Assembly: GCA_029379385.1 (NCBI GenBank)
Contig: CM055613.1
Coordinates: 24,773,652 to 24,837,651, forward strand
Source: Quillaja saponaria
Taxonomy: Eukaryota > Streptophyta > Magnoliopsida > Fabales > Quillajaceae
Direction: 5' to 3'
DNA: 64,000 nt
In this document: positions 47,944 through 58,689 of the stretch, one piece after another
Layout: the number at the start of each line of letters is the position of its first letter
How positions within the stretch are numbered: position 1 is the stretch's first letter
Notes under the pieces: model-generated
What the model was told of the DNA's origin: nothing
Database searches by the model: none
The model's input: only the letters and a program-made list of their open reading frames with translations
Made by a program: the position numbers and the translations under genes

Positions 47944-49974
47944 TACAGAAAATGACCCCTTGTACCACATGGACGCGGTCTCCTCCTCCTTGCTGGGTTT
48001 CGCCTATGTGGTACATTAGCTATGTCACCAGGATCTTCTAACTGAGGTATGTCATCAGAACCACTAAATCCTTTGTCCACTTACATACCTGAACCCATAC
48101 CCGAGTCATATGATGCCGGTGTACTACCATACTGAAAGTATAGCACCTGCGGTATGGGAGAGTTAAAAACCTCAATTGATTGTTGTGCAACATCCGGCAT
48201 AAGCTGCTGATACATAGCTGAAGTACTAGCCACATATTGAGGTGGAAACCTATGTGGTGGTGATAGAATATACACATCTGATGGTCGGACATCAGCATCA
48301 ACACGTCCATAAGATGCTGACGGTCCAGGGACATCAGTCCTAGTGCGTCTACGACGTTGTGATGACATAGATGATGCTGTCGAATGAGTAGAACAGGAAG
48401 GAGCTGAAGCAGTATGGATAAGACTAACTGGTGTAAGATATCTCTTACTAATACGTATATACCACTCTTTGTACTCTTGCTTATGAGCAGCATGACCATG
48501 TGCAACCTTATATGGAACCTCCCTTAAAATGGCTAAGTGGTTATCATGTAGCCAACGGTAGTTTGTGATGCCTCGTCCCCGAAGATTACATTTGTGCAAT
48601 TTTTGATCGGCCTTTATGTTAGCAGGGTTTTCTGGTATTGGTTGCTGATAGCCGAACTGATGCATGATTCTATCCACTTTATGATACTCAACAATATGAA
48701 AACATATTAAGGGTACTTTAGCACCCCAAAGATGCTGGTCTCGATAATAATAATTTGGTATCAAGTGCCTCGGCTCATTAGTAATGTGTGGTAATGATAT
48801 GAACTGTAACTCAAAAACAATGTCAATGTTTTAATAAATAAAAAATTGTTACATGAATATGTTAAATGGTACATAGATATAACATAAACTTCTAATTACC
48901 TGCTTTGCTGACATCTTGTCCAGCATCTCCTTATACTAAGACACCATATTTTGGCCGATTCGTGTTACCTTGAACTTCACTGTCCACCTGCAAGTACTTA
49001 AAAATATCAATTACAAGTCATCAATGCTTTTACATTATAAGCAAATACATGAAACCAATAAATTTACTTACCTCGCGCCTAAAGGACAAAGATTATCCCA
49101 CTGAATTTATGTCTCCCTCTTCAGTGCGAGAAAGGATAGTCTCTCTTATGCCCATACATGCAGTAATATCAAAGGTCCAGCAATTTCAGTAACATCAGGG
49201 TGAGTGGCATGACACATCTCCCTGTACAACCATGCCAACAAGGCACTGCCCTAGCTGTACTGTCTTGCAACATCTGGGTTTTCCAACAGAGATAAGAAAC
49301 ATATGTGCACATGGGTACTCGTCTTACTGGTGAATAACAATCCACCCATCAACTATAATATATAAGCATGTGCATATCTCTGTGCTGTAATGTCATCATC
49401 GTCGGCTGAAAAATTCTAAAATGTCATTCCTAACCAGCTCATATTCAATGTGTTACCCTTAATGACTGTAGTAAGGGGCACAACTCCCAATAGTCGCACG
49501 CACTCAGTTGTAACGCCGGCACTAGGCTCACCGTCCACCGATAAACCCAAGAGGATACTAACATCCTGTAGTGTGATGGTGGCCTCGCCGTGAGGTAGAT
49601 GAAATGTGTGAGTCTCCAGCCTCCATCGCTTGACTAAAGCTATCACAAAGTGCCAATCAAACGAAATAAATCCCACCTTGATCACACCACCAAAACTTGC
49701 TTGAGTCATATACTCCAATACACGATGATTAATATTATTAAGAACCTCCCGGTTGAACACCGCCTCCCTCTGATGGCATTTCAGGATATAGGCCTCGCTT
49801 TAAAATTTTTTAAAAAATATTAGTAAGAACATTTCCTATAATAAAATGAAATTGACAAATTTAAGGTAAACCGATTTGTTATTTACATACCTCAGGATCC
49901 GTGAAAACTCTAACGGATCGATGCCTATCATGTAGTATGAGGACTGAACGGTCTACTAGGGCTACAGGATCCAT
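47944..49974 (-). pseudogene. Plant mobile domain (MAIN-like, PMD) gene remnant in the MULE
   Basis: Exon 1 (49891-49974) begins MDPVALVDRS and ends FTDPE at a GTATGT donor. Exon 2 (about 49083-49798) reads FDWHFVIALVKRWRLETHTF, then HLPHGEATITLQDVSILLGL, the core of the PMD family, and later ALLAWLYREMCHATHPDVTE and GPLILLHVWA. A third piece near 48890-48990 and a last exon (about 47944-48800) give PLICFHIVEYHKVDRIMHQF, GYQQPIPENP and an arginine/proline-rich end before CGTRGHFL. At least four in-frame stops occur. PMD proteins include the host genes MAIN and MAIL1 (genome maintenance, silencing) and related copies in transposons. This one belongs to the transposon. Confidence 0.85.
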
Positions 49975-50080
49975 GAATCTGCATAACGAAAGACAAATCG
50001 ACTACAATGTTAATATGCATACACGACAATAATGTTATGATTTAATGTAATAGGGGAAAGACTTAGATAATTTTGAATAT

Positions 50081-50136
50081 TTGAAAATTTCCACCTTCAA
50101 GTGGTGGGGGTTTGGCTTACGGGACTTGTTTATTAA
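50081..50136 (-). repeat. Palindromic module downstream of the transposase gene
   Basis: TTGAAAATTTCCACCTTCAA then GTGGTGGGGGTTTGGC, with CCACCTTCAAGTGGTGG as an imperfect palindrome. It is the second copy of the module at 47761-47816. Confidence 0.75.
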
Positions 50137-50280
50137 TTTCAAAATAATTTTACATGACATGTGAGGGACATAATGCCTAATCCCTACATAAGAAAAACTA
50201 GAAAGAAATACAGAAATAGGAAAAACTCTTCCATTTACATTAAAGTAAAGAATGCGATTATGGAAGATGTGGTTTAACAT

Positions 50281-51060
50281 TGTGTATTTTTAAGACAATT
50301 TTTACGATTGCGTCCCTCCTGCCTACATAAACCACACCTATGTTGCCTCGTGGACTTTGTAATGTCCATCTTATTAGGAAAGCGCTTTGTTTTTGGCCTA
50401 CCCTTCTTTCGCAATTTAGACATGTCAGGAAGCACGTGGGAGAACTGGAATTCTAACCAATAGTCATCGTGCATTACTGGGTTGAATTGTGGAGTGTATA
50501 CAAGCTCTTGATTTCTCAGTTTATACCACTCCTCAATAAATTCGTTATAGTTCAGATGCACACTTGCACAAATTGCTATAATATGCGAGCATGGGATTAT
50601 GTATTGCTAGGGTTTATTGCATGTGCACGTTCTTTCATTTAAACACAGTGTGCTGGTTGTCGCCCTTTTGGGCTTGCCACCCACGAAATTTCGTCTTTAT
50701 TTCAATTATCCCCAAACCGGTATGAAATTGTCTCAACTCCTGTCCACTTGCTCTCTTTGCTCAATTTTAGATTTTCTCCATAGTGTCAGTTGTGTATTGA
50801 TTGCCAGCATTCAGCTGAGCATTAATCTTCTACCGATGTTCCACGAAATATTTAACACGCCGGTAAAATTTCAATTGAACCAGTGCAGTGATTGAGACTT
50901 GCTACACTCCCTTCAAGACATTGTTCATGCACTCCTCCAAGTTCGTGGTCATGAAGTCAAAGCGATGACCTCTGTCATGTGCCAATGCCCACTGCTTCAA
51001 CGGAATTCTACCAATTCATGCCATATACTCAAAGTCTATGTGGACAAACTTATTGAAATA
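50281..51060 (-). pseudogene. MuDR-type MULE transposase, C-terminal half
   Basis: Reading from 51060 leftward: LKQWALAHDRGHRFDFMTTN, LEECMNNVLKGV, a stop, then VSITALVQLKFYRRVKYFVE. This matches the region after the catalytic core in MuDR-type transposases. A SWIM zinc finger follows (TCTCNK, stop, QYIIPCSHI, giving C-x-C and C-x-H), then YNEFIEEWYKLR, a GRPKTKRFPNK basic block and a zinc knuckle RCGLCRQEGRNRKNC. The DDE catalytic domain is missing, because the tandem array begins right at 51082. It is a dead, truncated transposase that shows the element's family. Confidence 0.88.
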
Positions 51061-51081
51061 TTTATTGAACTTGCGTTTTTT

Positions 51082-52270
51082 AATAATAAAATCATAATTT
51101 ATCATAAATATGTTACTTACCGTAATTATTATAAAAATTTAATTTCCTAATAAATATATTACTATAAATTTCCTAATACAAATACTATCTATAAATTAAT
51201 CACTAAGTTTAAAATTACTGTATATAATCAAATCTATCATGTCAATGAAATCACTAGTTATAATATTATCATAAATATTATAAAATTACTTAAAAATGCT
51301 AATTAATTTAAAACTACCGAAATTACTAATTAATTTAAAGGTCACAAAATTAATTATAATATATAATTTAAATTAATTATACTAAAATATTATTATTTCA
51401 ACTTTAAATTAACTAAGAATTTTAATGATACCAATTACTCTACTTTAAACAATATATATGATTAAACATTAAAACATAAAAATACTATCTTTAAATTAAT
51501 TGCATTAAAAGATACACATACAAAAAATACTATTTATAATATTTAATATAAAATAATTATAGTTAAATAATAAAATCATAATTTATCATAAATATATTAC
51601 TTACCATAATTATTATGAAATTTTAATTTCGTAATAAATATATTACTATAAATTTCCTAATACAAATACTATCTATAAATTAATCACTAAGTTTAAAATT
51701 ACTATATATAATCAAATCTATCGTGTCAATGAAATCACTAATTATCATAAGTTACCATATTATCATAAATATTATAAAATTATTTTAAAATGTTAATTAA
51801 TTTAAAACTACCAAAATTACTAATTAATTTAAACATCACAAAATTAATTGTAATATATAATTTAAATTAATTATACTAAAATATTATTATTTCAACTTTA
51901 AATTAACTAAGAATTTTAATGATACCAATTACTCTACTTTAAACAACAATATATATGATTAAACATTAAAACATAAAAATACTATCTATAAATTAATTAC
52001 ATTAAAACATACACATACAAAAAAAATACTATTTATATATTTAATATAAAATAATTATATTTAAATAATAAAATCATAATTTATCATAAAAATATTACTT
52101 AACGTAATTATTATGAATTTTAATTTCCTAATAAATATATTACTACAAATTTCCTAATACAAATACTATCTACAAATTAATTATACTAAAATATTATTAT
52201 TTCAACTTTAAATTAACTACGAATTTTAATTATACCAATTACTCTTCTTTAAACAGTAATATATATGATT
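51082..52270. repeat. Large tandem repeat, units of about 484 and 498 bp, 2.4 copies
   Basis: ATAAAATCATAATTTATCAT begins at 51086, 51570 and 52068, and each is followed by the same long AT-rich series (TAATTTCCTAATAAATATAT, CAAATACTATCTATAAATTA, GTCAATGAAATCACTA). The third copy is shortened internally, jumping from ACTATCTACAAATTAATTA to the end of the unit. It occupies the place where the transposase core should be. Confidence 0.85.
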
Positions 52271-53149
52271 AAATTATTAGCTTATTTAAACCTAAAAAAT
52301 TACTAATATATCATAAATATACTAATTATTGCAATTAACATAAAAATTAGAATTTCAAATTACTAATTATAACATATCATAACAATTATTATTTCAACGA
52401 TTATAATAAAAAATACGACAAATACAAATAAATCCTAAAAAACAAGATGTGAATTATTTATAACTTACCAGATAAACAACAAGAGGTCTTCACATTGGAA
52501 AAGAGATATAAGCAACAACCCTAAAAAAATACATAAATAAACTCACTAAGAATAATAATTATATATATATATATATATATATATCAAATTTATTATTAAG
52601 TGGTTTAAGTAATTTTAATTTTAAAATCAATTTTGTTTTTATTTTAAATGGTATACATAATCTAACTAATAATTAATGATTAAACATTACTAATTATAAT
52701 ATATAATATAAATTATAATACATTAATGATTATACATTAAAATAAAAATTATTAAAACTAATAGAATTACTAAAAATTCATATCATAATATATCATAAAA
52801 TAGAATTTTAACAATTAAAAAATTAATTTCAACTTAATAAATAACAATAATTTTAGTTTTATCAAACTGAAAATTTAAAAACTTACCAAGTAATTGAAGA
52901 ATACTTGTGAAGACCGATGGCTATTAATGAACAAAGATTGAAGAGGCAGAGAAATAAAGAAATTGCAAAGGCAGAGAAACAAAGAAATTGAAGAACCTTT
53001 GCATGAGGGAGAGGAAGGGAGAAAGAAGAAGAATATAAAAACTTACAAGGTGAACAAGAAAAGGAAAAAAGAGAGGGAGAAGTTAAGTCACGGGTGAAGA
53101 GAAAAAAGGAAAAAGAGAGGGAGGGTTGCAGGGGTAGGGGAATTGGGGG
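52271..53149. other. MULE interior next to the right TIR; no gene
   Basis: This is AT-rich DNA with an (AT)n run at 52559-52582. The purine-rich stretch 52935-53150 is unlikely to code; it may be the promoter or leader side of the leftward transposase gene. Confidence 0.45.
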
Positions 53150-53525
53150 TAGGGGGTGAAGATGTGTGAAGGCCTTGCAAAACGACAAGGCTGAAACCGG
53201 ATTTTCAAAATCTGGTTTCAGCTCTTGTCAACCACGCCCAAAGGGCCAGTGAGGTGGGGCTAGTGAGGGGACAAGACCTGTACTGAAACTAGATTTTAAA
53301 GCCCTGGTTTCAGTGCTCCCTGTTCCCAGTGTACTTTTGGACAGTTGTGGGCCCGTGGGGTGTGCACTGATGAGCCCGTAAGGGTGACATGGCATAGTGA
53401 GTTGGATCAAAAAACGAATTTTCAAAATCTGGTGTCAAGATTTACCCCTTTTTAGCTATTAAAGTAAAAAATCTACCATATAATCTATAAATTGCCAAAC
53501 TTGGACCCTTATGTCCAAAATTTCC
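53150..53525 (-). repeat. MULE right terminal inverted repeat
   Basis: This is the longer copy of the TIR. Within it the phrase AAAATCTGGTTTCAG and variants occur three times. The tip GGAAATTTTGGACA (reversed) pairs with GGCTTTTGGACA on the left. Confidence 0.8.
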
Positions 53526-53534
53526 ATAATCATT
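53526..53534. other. Target-site duplication (right) of the MULE: ATAATCATT
   Basis: It differs from the left copy at the last base only. Confidence 0.8.
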
Positions 53535-53616
53535 GATATATTGATATATATCTTACATGAGTTTAGTCTTAATTGCTTCTTCAACCTTTAATTTAATTTC
53601 TTTGTTGATACCAAAA

Positions 53617-53742
53617 GGGTTGCTAAGGTGCAGCAAACGCTGGAGGCTTAGATGGACTAACTACCTCTGACCAAGAAAGGGAGCTTTACTCCTCATGAAC
53701 AAGGGATGATAGTTCACTTACAAACTCTATTAGGTAACAAGT
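53617..53742 (+). pseudogene. R2R3-MYB copy, exon 2
   Basis: It reads GLLRCSKRWRLRWTNYL and then an in-frame TGA where the family has Arg, followed after a small deletion by GAFTPHEQGMIVHLQTLLGN. This is the end of R2 and the start of R3 of a subgroup-1 MYB and follows directly on exon 1 (45310-45442) once the MULE is removed. The donor site at its end (AAG then TAAT) is damaged. Confidence 0.85.
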
Positions 53743-53881
53743 AATAATCTTCAAAGTCCTTAATCCTCCTTCACTCTTTTTGCTTAAAAGAAATTCTATT
53801 TTCTTTGTTTCCTCTTCGATCAATTTAAAAAAAATAATATATATATATACACACACACACATTAATTGTTTAGCTTTTTAG

Positions 53882-53975
53882 CAAATGGGTAGCTATAGTT
53901 TCCTACCTTTCACAAAGAACAGATAATGATATGGGGAACTATTAGAGAATAGTTCCCATTGACATTAACAAAAGA
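53882..53975 (+). pseudogene. R2R3-MYB copy, start of exon 3
   Basis: After a TTTTAG acceptor it reads KWVAIVSYLSQRTDND, the end of the R3 helix. It then decays: the expected I-K-N-Y-W has become a shifted GGNY-stop. The regulatory C-terminal part of the MYB is not recognisable. Confidence 0.75.
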
Positions 53976-56679
53976 ATTTATTTAACCCTTAAAATCAAAG
54001 CTTAATTTACATGTACATCTTGTATATGTCAAAGAGAACAAAATTAATGAGAAAGATAAGACAAGACTCTAAATCTTCTAGGACTAAGAGCATAAGCAGT
54101 AAAGATGAAAACACAACTAGGCATCCAAGTTTTGGTAACATAAAAGTTTTGCTTTTACAAGTTTCTTAGAAAAATTTGTGGATAGAATTATTGCTAAGTA
54201 ACATGGTATATAACTACCAAGTGAAGCTTCAATGAAAAACTAAAAGTGACAGGAGCTTAAGATACTGGGAAGTGCTTTTCTTACTAAAGATCCAGCTGGT
54301 ATATCTTCTGTTAGACCTATAGCTCCTACATATGAAAATCAAAGACTAATGAGAAGTTCAACACTGAGAAAGAATGTCAAATCCAGAGCAAATGCCTAGG
54401 AGATGGCTAAGATAGAAAAGATTAATAAGCGATAATTGTTAATTAATTATGTGAAAACAACATTAATTTGACTAATAAAAATATGAGGAATGACTGCTTA
54501 AATTGACTTCAAGTGTTTAAAATGCAATAATTGGTAGGACTCCTGTTATATGTTTCTACTTCAAGTGTCAATAAGAATGAGTCTTAAATTGACTCAAGAA
54601 TCAGATATTGGCAACATAATTGACTATTAAAGTAATATGGGTTCAGAAATCAAACTCCAAACTACATAACTCATTATATATTACCTGAATTCTCTCATAC
54701 AAAGCAAAATGTTTATATTGTATGAATGTACATGAATCATCCATTACCTATATAATATTGTTTATTTATCTTGTAAATTAGACTCAGCATATCAGTCCCA
54801 ATAAAACGAAATTAAAAAAGAAAATATAAAAAATTAGCATAACAATAACTTTTATCAAGGTAACTATTACCAAATAGTATTTACAAGTAAAAATTAATAT
54901 TTCTTGATTACTTATATTTTAAATAAGATATAGTTTTAGATTCATGGTGTATGTTCAGCACATATCCGTAAACTAAACTTAACTATATGAAATGATCAGA
55001 AAGATCAACCCATCAACTAACTCTGATGTTTTGCATACTTTGCTTTCCAATACTAAAAACAAGCACATAATGGCATATTTACATCTAATATTTTGTACGA
55101 ACTTTTCATAGACTTCTTATACTCCTTAACCAGATAGCAGTGCTCTAATGATACAAGTCAACTAATTTTTTTGAACTCACTTCTAAATATTTGGTCTCAT
55201 GTGAGAGCACAAACAATGTGACCTTCAAGCATGCTGAATTAAAAAGAAACCAATAGAGATAGAATAAAGGAAAACAAGACATCATAAAAGACTAGACATC
55301 AAACAAAGTCTAGCATACTTTAAGATATATTTGCAACAAACTAGAGGCAGTGAGTGTATTTTGTGGTCTATGTTTAAACTTGACCTTTCTATCCAAAATT
55401 AATAGGCCCACCTAATTTAACTAGCCACATTTTCTCCATAATTTTCCAAGTCAAATCTTCAGAGCTTCTTCTTCTCCTATTTCTCAGGCATACTTAGTCT
55501 AAGTGTTTTCTGTTACACATATATGTTCTAAATATAGATTATTGAACTCTAGTTTTTACTTACAAAAATAGATCTTTTATACAGCATGAGTTATAACTTA
55601 TATAATAGATAGATCAAATTAAATAAAGTACCTTGAGTCCTTGATTGTATGAACAGCAGGTAAGTCAAGCAAGACATTTTTAAGTTTTAAATACATAAAA
55701 TATTTATAATGTAAAGATTTGGAAATGCCCAGAAAAATTTCATATATAGCACAAACAGTACTATGAAAGCTCCATTTTTCTTAATGATGAATAATGTAGT
55801 AGAATAATAACCCCAACAAGATTGCAAACTTTGAAAATGCAATTATTCTCTATGTATCTAAATTCAAGCAATGACCTTGCTTTAACAAAGGGTATATTAA
55901 TCAAGAAAATAGCTTATGTAGGAATTATCACCACATACACCTTGGTGTACATGTCAATTTGCATAACAAATACGTATTGCATGAAATAGAAATAACAAAT
56001 AAGTAAGTGTAAAATCTATATTTACACTCTGGCTTAAAAGAAAAAAAGTGAAAACCTAAGAAGAATATGGAAGCCCGGGTAGGTAGCAAAGCTAATCAGG
56101 TTGACAGTAAAACTAATGACCAAAATCACACCATAAAAAAGATCCTAGAGAAATTTATGAAGATAAAAAAAGATAATTGGAGTACCTGATAGAGTTGAAG
56201 GAGGGAAGATTGAAGTCCTTTCTTGGTTGAAGCCGATATAGCTTTATGAGAGAAAGAAGTTGGAGGTTTTTCAGCTGGAACAGAGTGAGTGAATTGTTGT
56301 TTAGAAAAAGGAAAGAGGAAGTGGGAATAATTAAGTGAATAGTGGTTCTAACTGGCTCCTTCACCTTTCTAATATATATGCTTACTGTGTCCATTAAAAA
56401 GACAAAGAACTCACCAATGAAAACTCATCCCCAAACACCTTCAGTTCATGGCAGGGCCAAGTATATTCCTGCAGACTAGAAGTAAAAAGAAAAGAGAGAT
56501 GTGAAACCCTAGAAAGATAGAAGTGAGGAATGAGAAGCTGAGTACAAAAATCTAGTTGGGTTTGATAGAAACAAATAGCGCTTAATTCTAAATTTGTAAA
56601 AGAGAAAGGAAAAGAAGAAAAGGTTTTGGTTTTAGGCATTTAAAACTCACATAAGGTAATACACAACAAAATAGTGTAT
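53976..56679. other. CACTA interior, right; no gene recognised
   Basis: The sequence is AT-rich with no supported protein. It may include carried MYB exon 3 or 3' flank too decayed to read. The short minus-strand frames at 56155-56639 have no family match and are probably chance. Confidence 0.5.
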
Positions 56680-57049
56680 TTTTATTTCCCACAAATATAG
56701 TTTGTGGGTAATAAAAAAAAATTATTGACAAACCAAAGTTTGAAGGCAAAAAATAAAATAAAAAATTACCTACAAAAAATAGTCTGTAGGTAATACATAA
56801 CAAAGTGGTTAGTATTCATTTCCTACGAACAAGTGTTTGTGGGTTACAAGAAAAAAACTTACCGACAAACAAAAGTTTGTGGGTAAAATTTGTGGGAATA
56901 AACATTTAATTGCCACCATAATACCGACAAAATATTGGTCAGTAAATTGATGGTAACAAAATTTGGTCAGTTTGTGGTTGGGCTTGTGGGTAATATAGTT
57001 AATGCCAACAAACTTTTGTTTATGGGAAAATGTCGATTTTCTTGTAGTG
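56680..57049. repeat. CACTA right terminal and subterminal repeats
   Basis: Copies of AGTTTGTGGGTAAT lie at about 56698, 56873 and 56983, mixed with inverted and weaker versions, and lead to the terminal TTTTCTTGTAGTG. Confidence 0.75.
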
Positions 57050-57052
57050 ATT
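57050..57052. other. Target-site duplication ATT (right) of the CACTA element
   Basis: It follows the terminal CTTGTAGTG and matches 43765-43767. Confidence 0.85.
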
Positions 57053-58320
57053 GTCAAGTATTTAGCCAATTTTCTTTGAAGTATAAAATCTACTATTAAA
57101 TCAATATGCACGTAGTCAATTTAGTATGAACTGCATACTAGTTAATACTTATTAATGTATCAACCAATTTACCTCAGATTATATAATTAATAATGCACCG
57201 TGAGGTTCTCAACCAACTTAGGGCTATCTTGGTATGCATGAATGATTTTTGCTGAATTGGAATGAGAATGGAATGCTGTGGAATATAATGAAATATTCAT
57301 TCTATTTATTTATTTTCTATACAGTTTTTAGACATAAAATAATATAAAAATTATGCTAAAATGAAAAAAATATTCTTCAATAGTTAAAGTAATAAAAATG
57401 TAACATAATTTATCATATATATATATATACATACATTAATTTTAAAAAAAAGTATTTTATTTATTTCTTATATATTAATTCAATATTTATTAATTATTAA
57501 TATTAATATTTTAGTTTAAAATTACTTAACTAATTTATTTATTTAATATTAAATATTTATTCATAATTATATTATTTACTATGATATGATGGGTATTTTT
57601 GTTATTTGACTAAAATAAATTGATTTATCATAATTTTAATATACAAATTTTTTTTTTTATATATTTTATGTGATTTTATATTATTAAATGTGATTGAAGG
57701 GTATTTTTTTGTTTGACTAAATTAAATATATTTATTATTTAATTTATTTATTTATAATAGTATTAATATGCAACTTTTTATGTAATTATTTATTTTATGT
57801 GATAGAATGGTTTTTTTGTCATTTATTTGAACTGAATCATTCCATAGAAGTAGGAATAAGCAATCTCACCTCCTAGTTGGGTTTGAGGATTCTCATTTCT
57901 ATGGAATAAAATGACTGGAATGGAATGAGTATTATGAGGCTAAAAATATATCAAGCGGAAGAATGTCCATTCCATAAAATCATACATAGAATGAAATGGT
58001 CATTCCCGCATACCAAACTAGTTTATTGTGAGCTATATATTAGTTAATAATAATCATCATGTACTTTGTTAATTTATCTTGAACTATATATTTACTCATG
58101 CCATGTACTCAATCTATCTTGAATTATAAATGTACTCATACAACATTTAATAATCAATTGATTTGCCTTAAATTGTAAATTACTCATAACTAGTCAATTA
58201 CTCTTCTTATTTCAATTGAATTATATCTTTACTCATAAATAATTAAATACTTAGTAGGTTTACCTTGAATTATAAATTTTATAATAAATTATGAGGCACT
58301 CAGTTTATTAGTCTATTTAC
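57053..58320. repeat. AT-rich degenerate repeat field, right part
   Basis: It resumes the phrases of 41930-43764 (AATTTAGTATGAACTGCATACT, ACTAGTTAATA, CAACCAATTTACC, TTACTCATAA). The continuity across 43764 and 57053 confirms that the CACTA landed inside this field. A separate small element interrupts it at 57227-58017. Confidence 0.6.
57227..58017. mobile_element. Candidate small non-autonomous DNA transposon (791 bp)
   Basis: The left end TCTTGGTATGCATGAATGA and the reversed right end TTTGGTATGCGGGAATGA form an imperfect inverted repeat, flanked by CTA on both sides (57224-57226 and 58018-58020). Ends and 3-bp duplication suggest the PIF/Harbinger group. It has no coding capacity. Confidence 0.55.
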
Positions 58321-58689
58321 AACCATCAAACTCAGGCCAAAAATTTAATTAAATAAGATAAGAAGTAAGGATTTCTTAGATGTATACACAAAGATAGCTG
58401 CTCTTGCACATGATCTTTTGACCACATTTCTTTGTTTAATTTCTGCTTTAGGGACAACCTATTTCATTGGTTTTTATGAAGCATCGATAAGAATACAAAT
58501 ATATGATATGATACGTATCTGACACTGGGGATTCACTAATTTCTAAAAAACAAAGATAGGAAACGTTAGGGATACGTTTATTTAAATACTTTTGAATTAT
58601 ATATATATATAATTTGTAACATAAAGTTATCTTACAAGCACAATTTATAACAAAAAAATTATCTAACAAACAAATTCATTACATAAAAT
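58321..58689. other. AT-rich region, no gene
   Basis: No protein is recognised. The copia RT sequence stops abruptly at its right edge, so a deletion or insertion boundary lies here. Confidence 0.4.

Larger units (their letters stand above)
45539..53525. mobile_element. Mutator-like element (MULE) with long TIRs, 8.0 kb
   Basis: The ends form long imperfect inverted repeats (45539 to about 45815, and about 53150-53525 reversed), sharing blocks such as AGGGTCCAAGTTTG, ATATGGTAGATTTTTTACTT and ACGGGCCCACAACT. They are flanked by a 9-bp duplication. Inside, on the minus strand, are remnants of a MuDR-type transposase (50281-51060) and of a plant-mobile-domain gene (47944-49974), plus a tandem array (51082-52270). 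Both genes contain stops. The element sits in the first intron of the MYB copy carried by the CACTA. Confidence 0.9.
43768..57049. mobile_element. CACTA (En/Spm) DNA transposon, 13.3 kb, no transposase seen
   Basis: The ends are CACTACAAGAAAAATGACC (left) and, reversed, CACTACAAGAAAATCGAC (right), with similarity continuing to CCCATA, about 28 bp. Both subterminal regions (to about 44110 and from about 56680) carry many copies of TTTGTGGGTAA or its reverse complement, the sort of array a CACTA accessory protein binds. I find no TNPA- or TNPD-type protein in either strand. The interior holds a dead R2R3-MYB copy, itself split by a Mutator-like element. The element is therefore a non-autonomous carrier of a gene copy. 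Confidence 0.9.
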
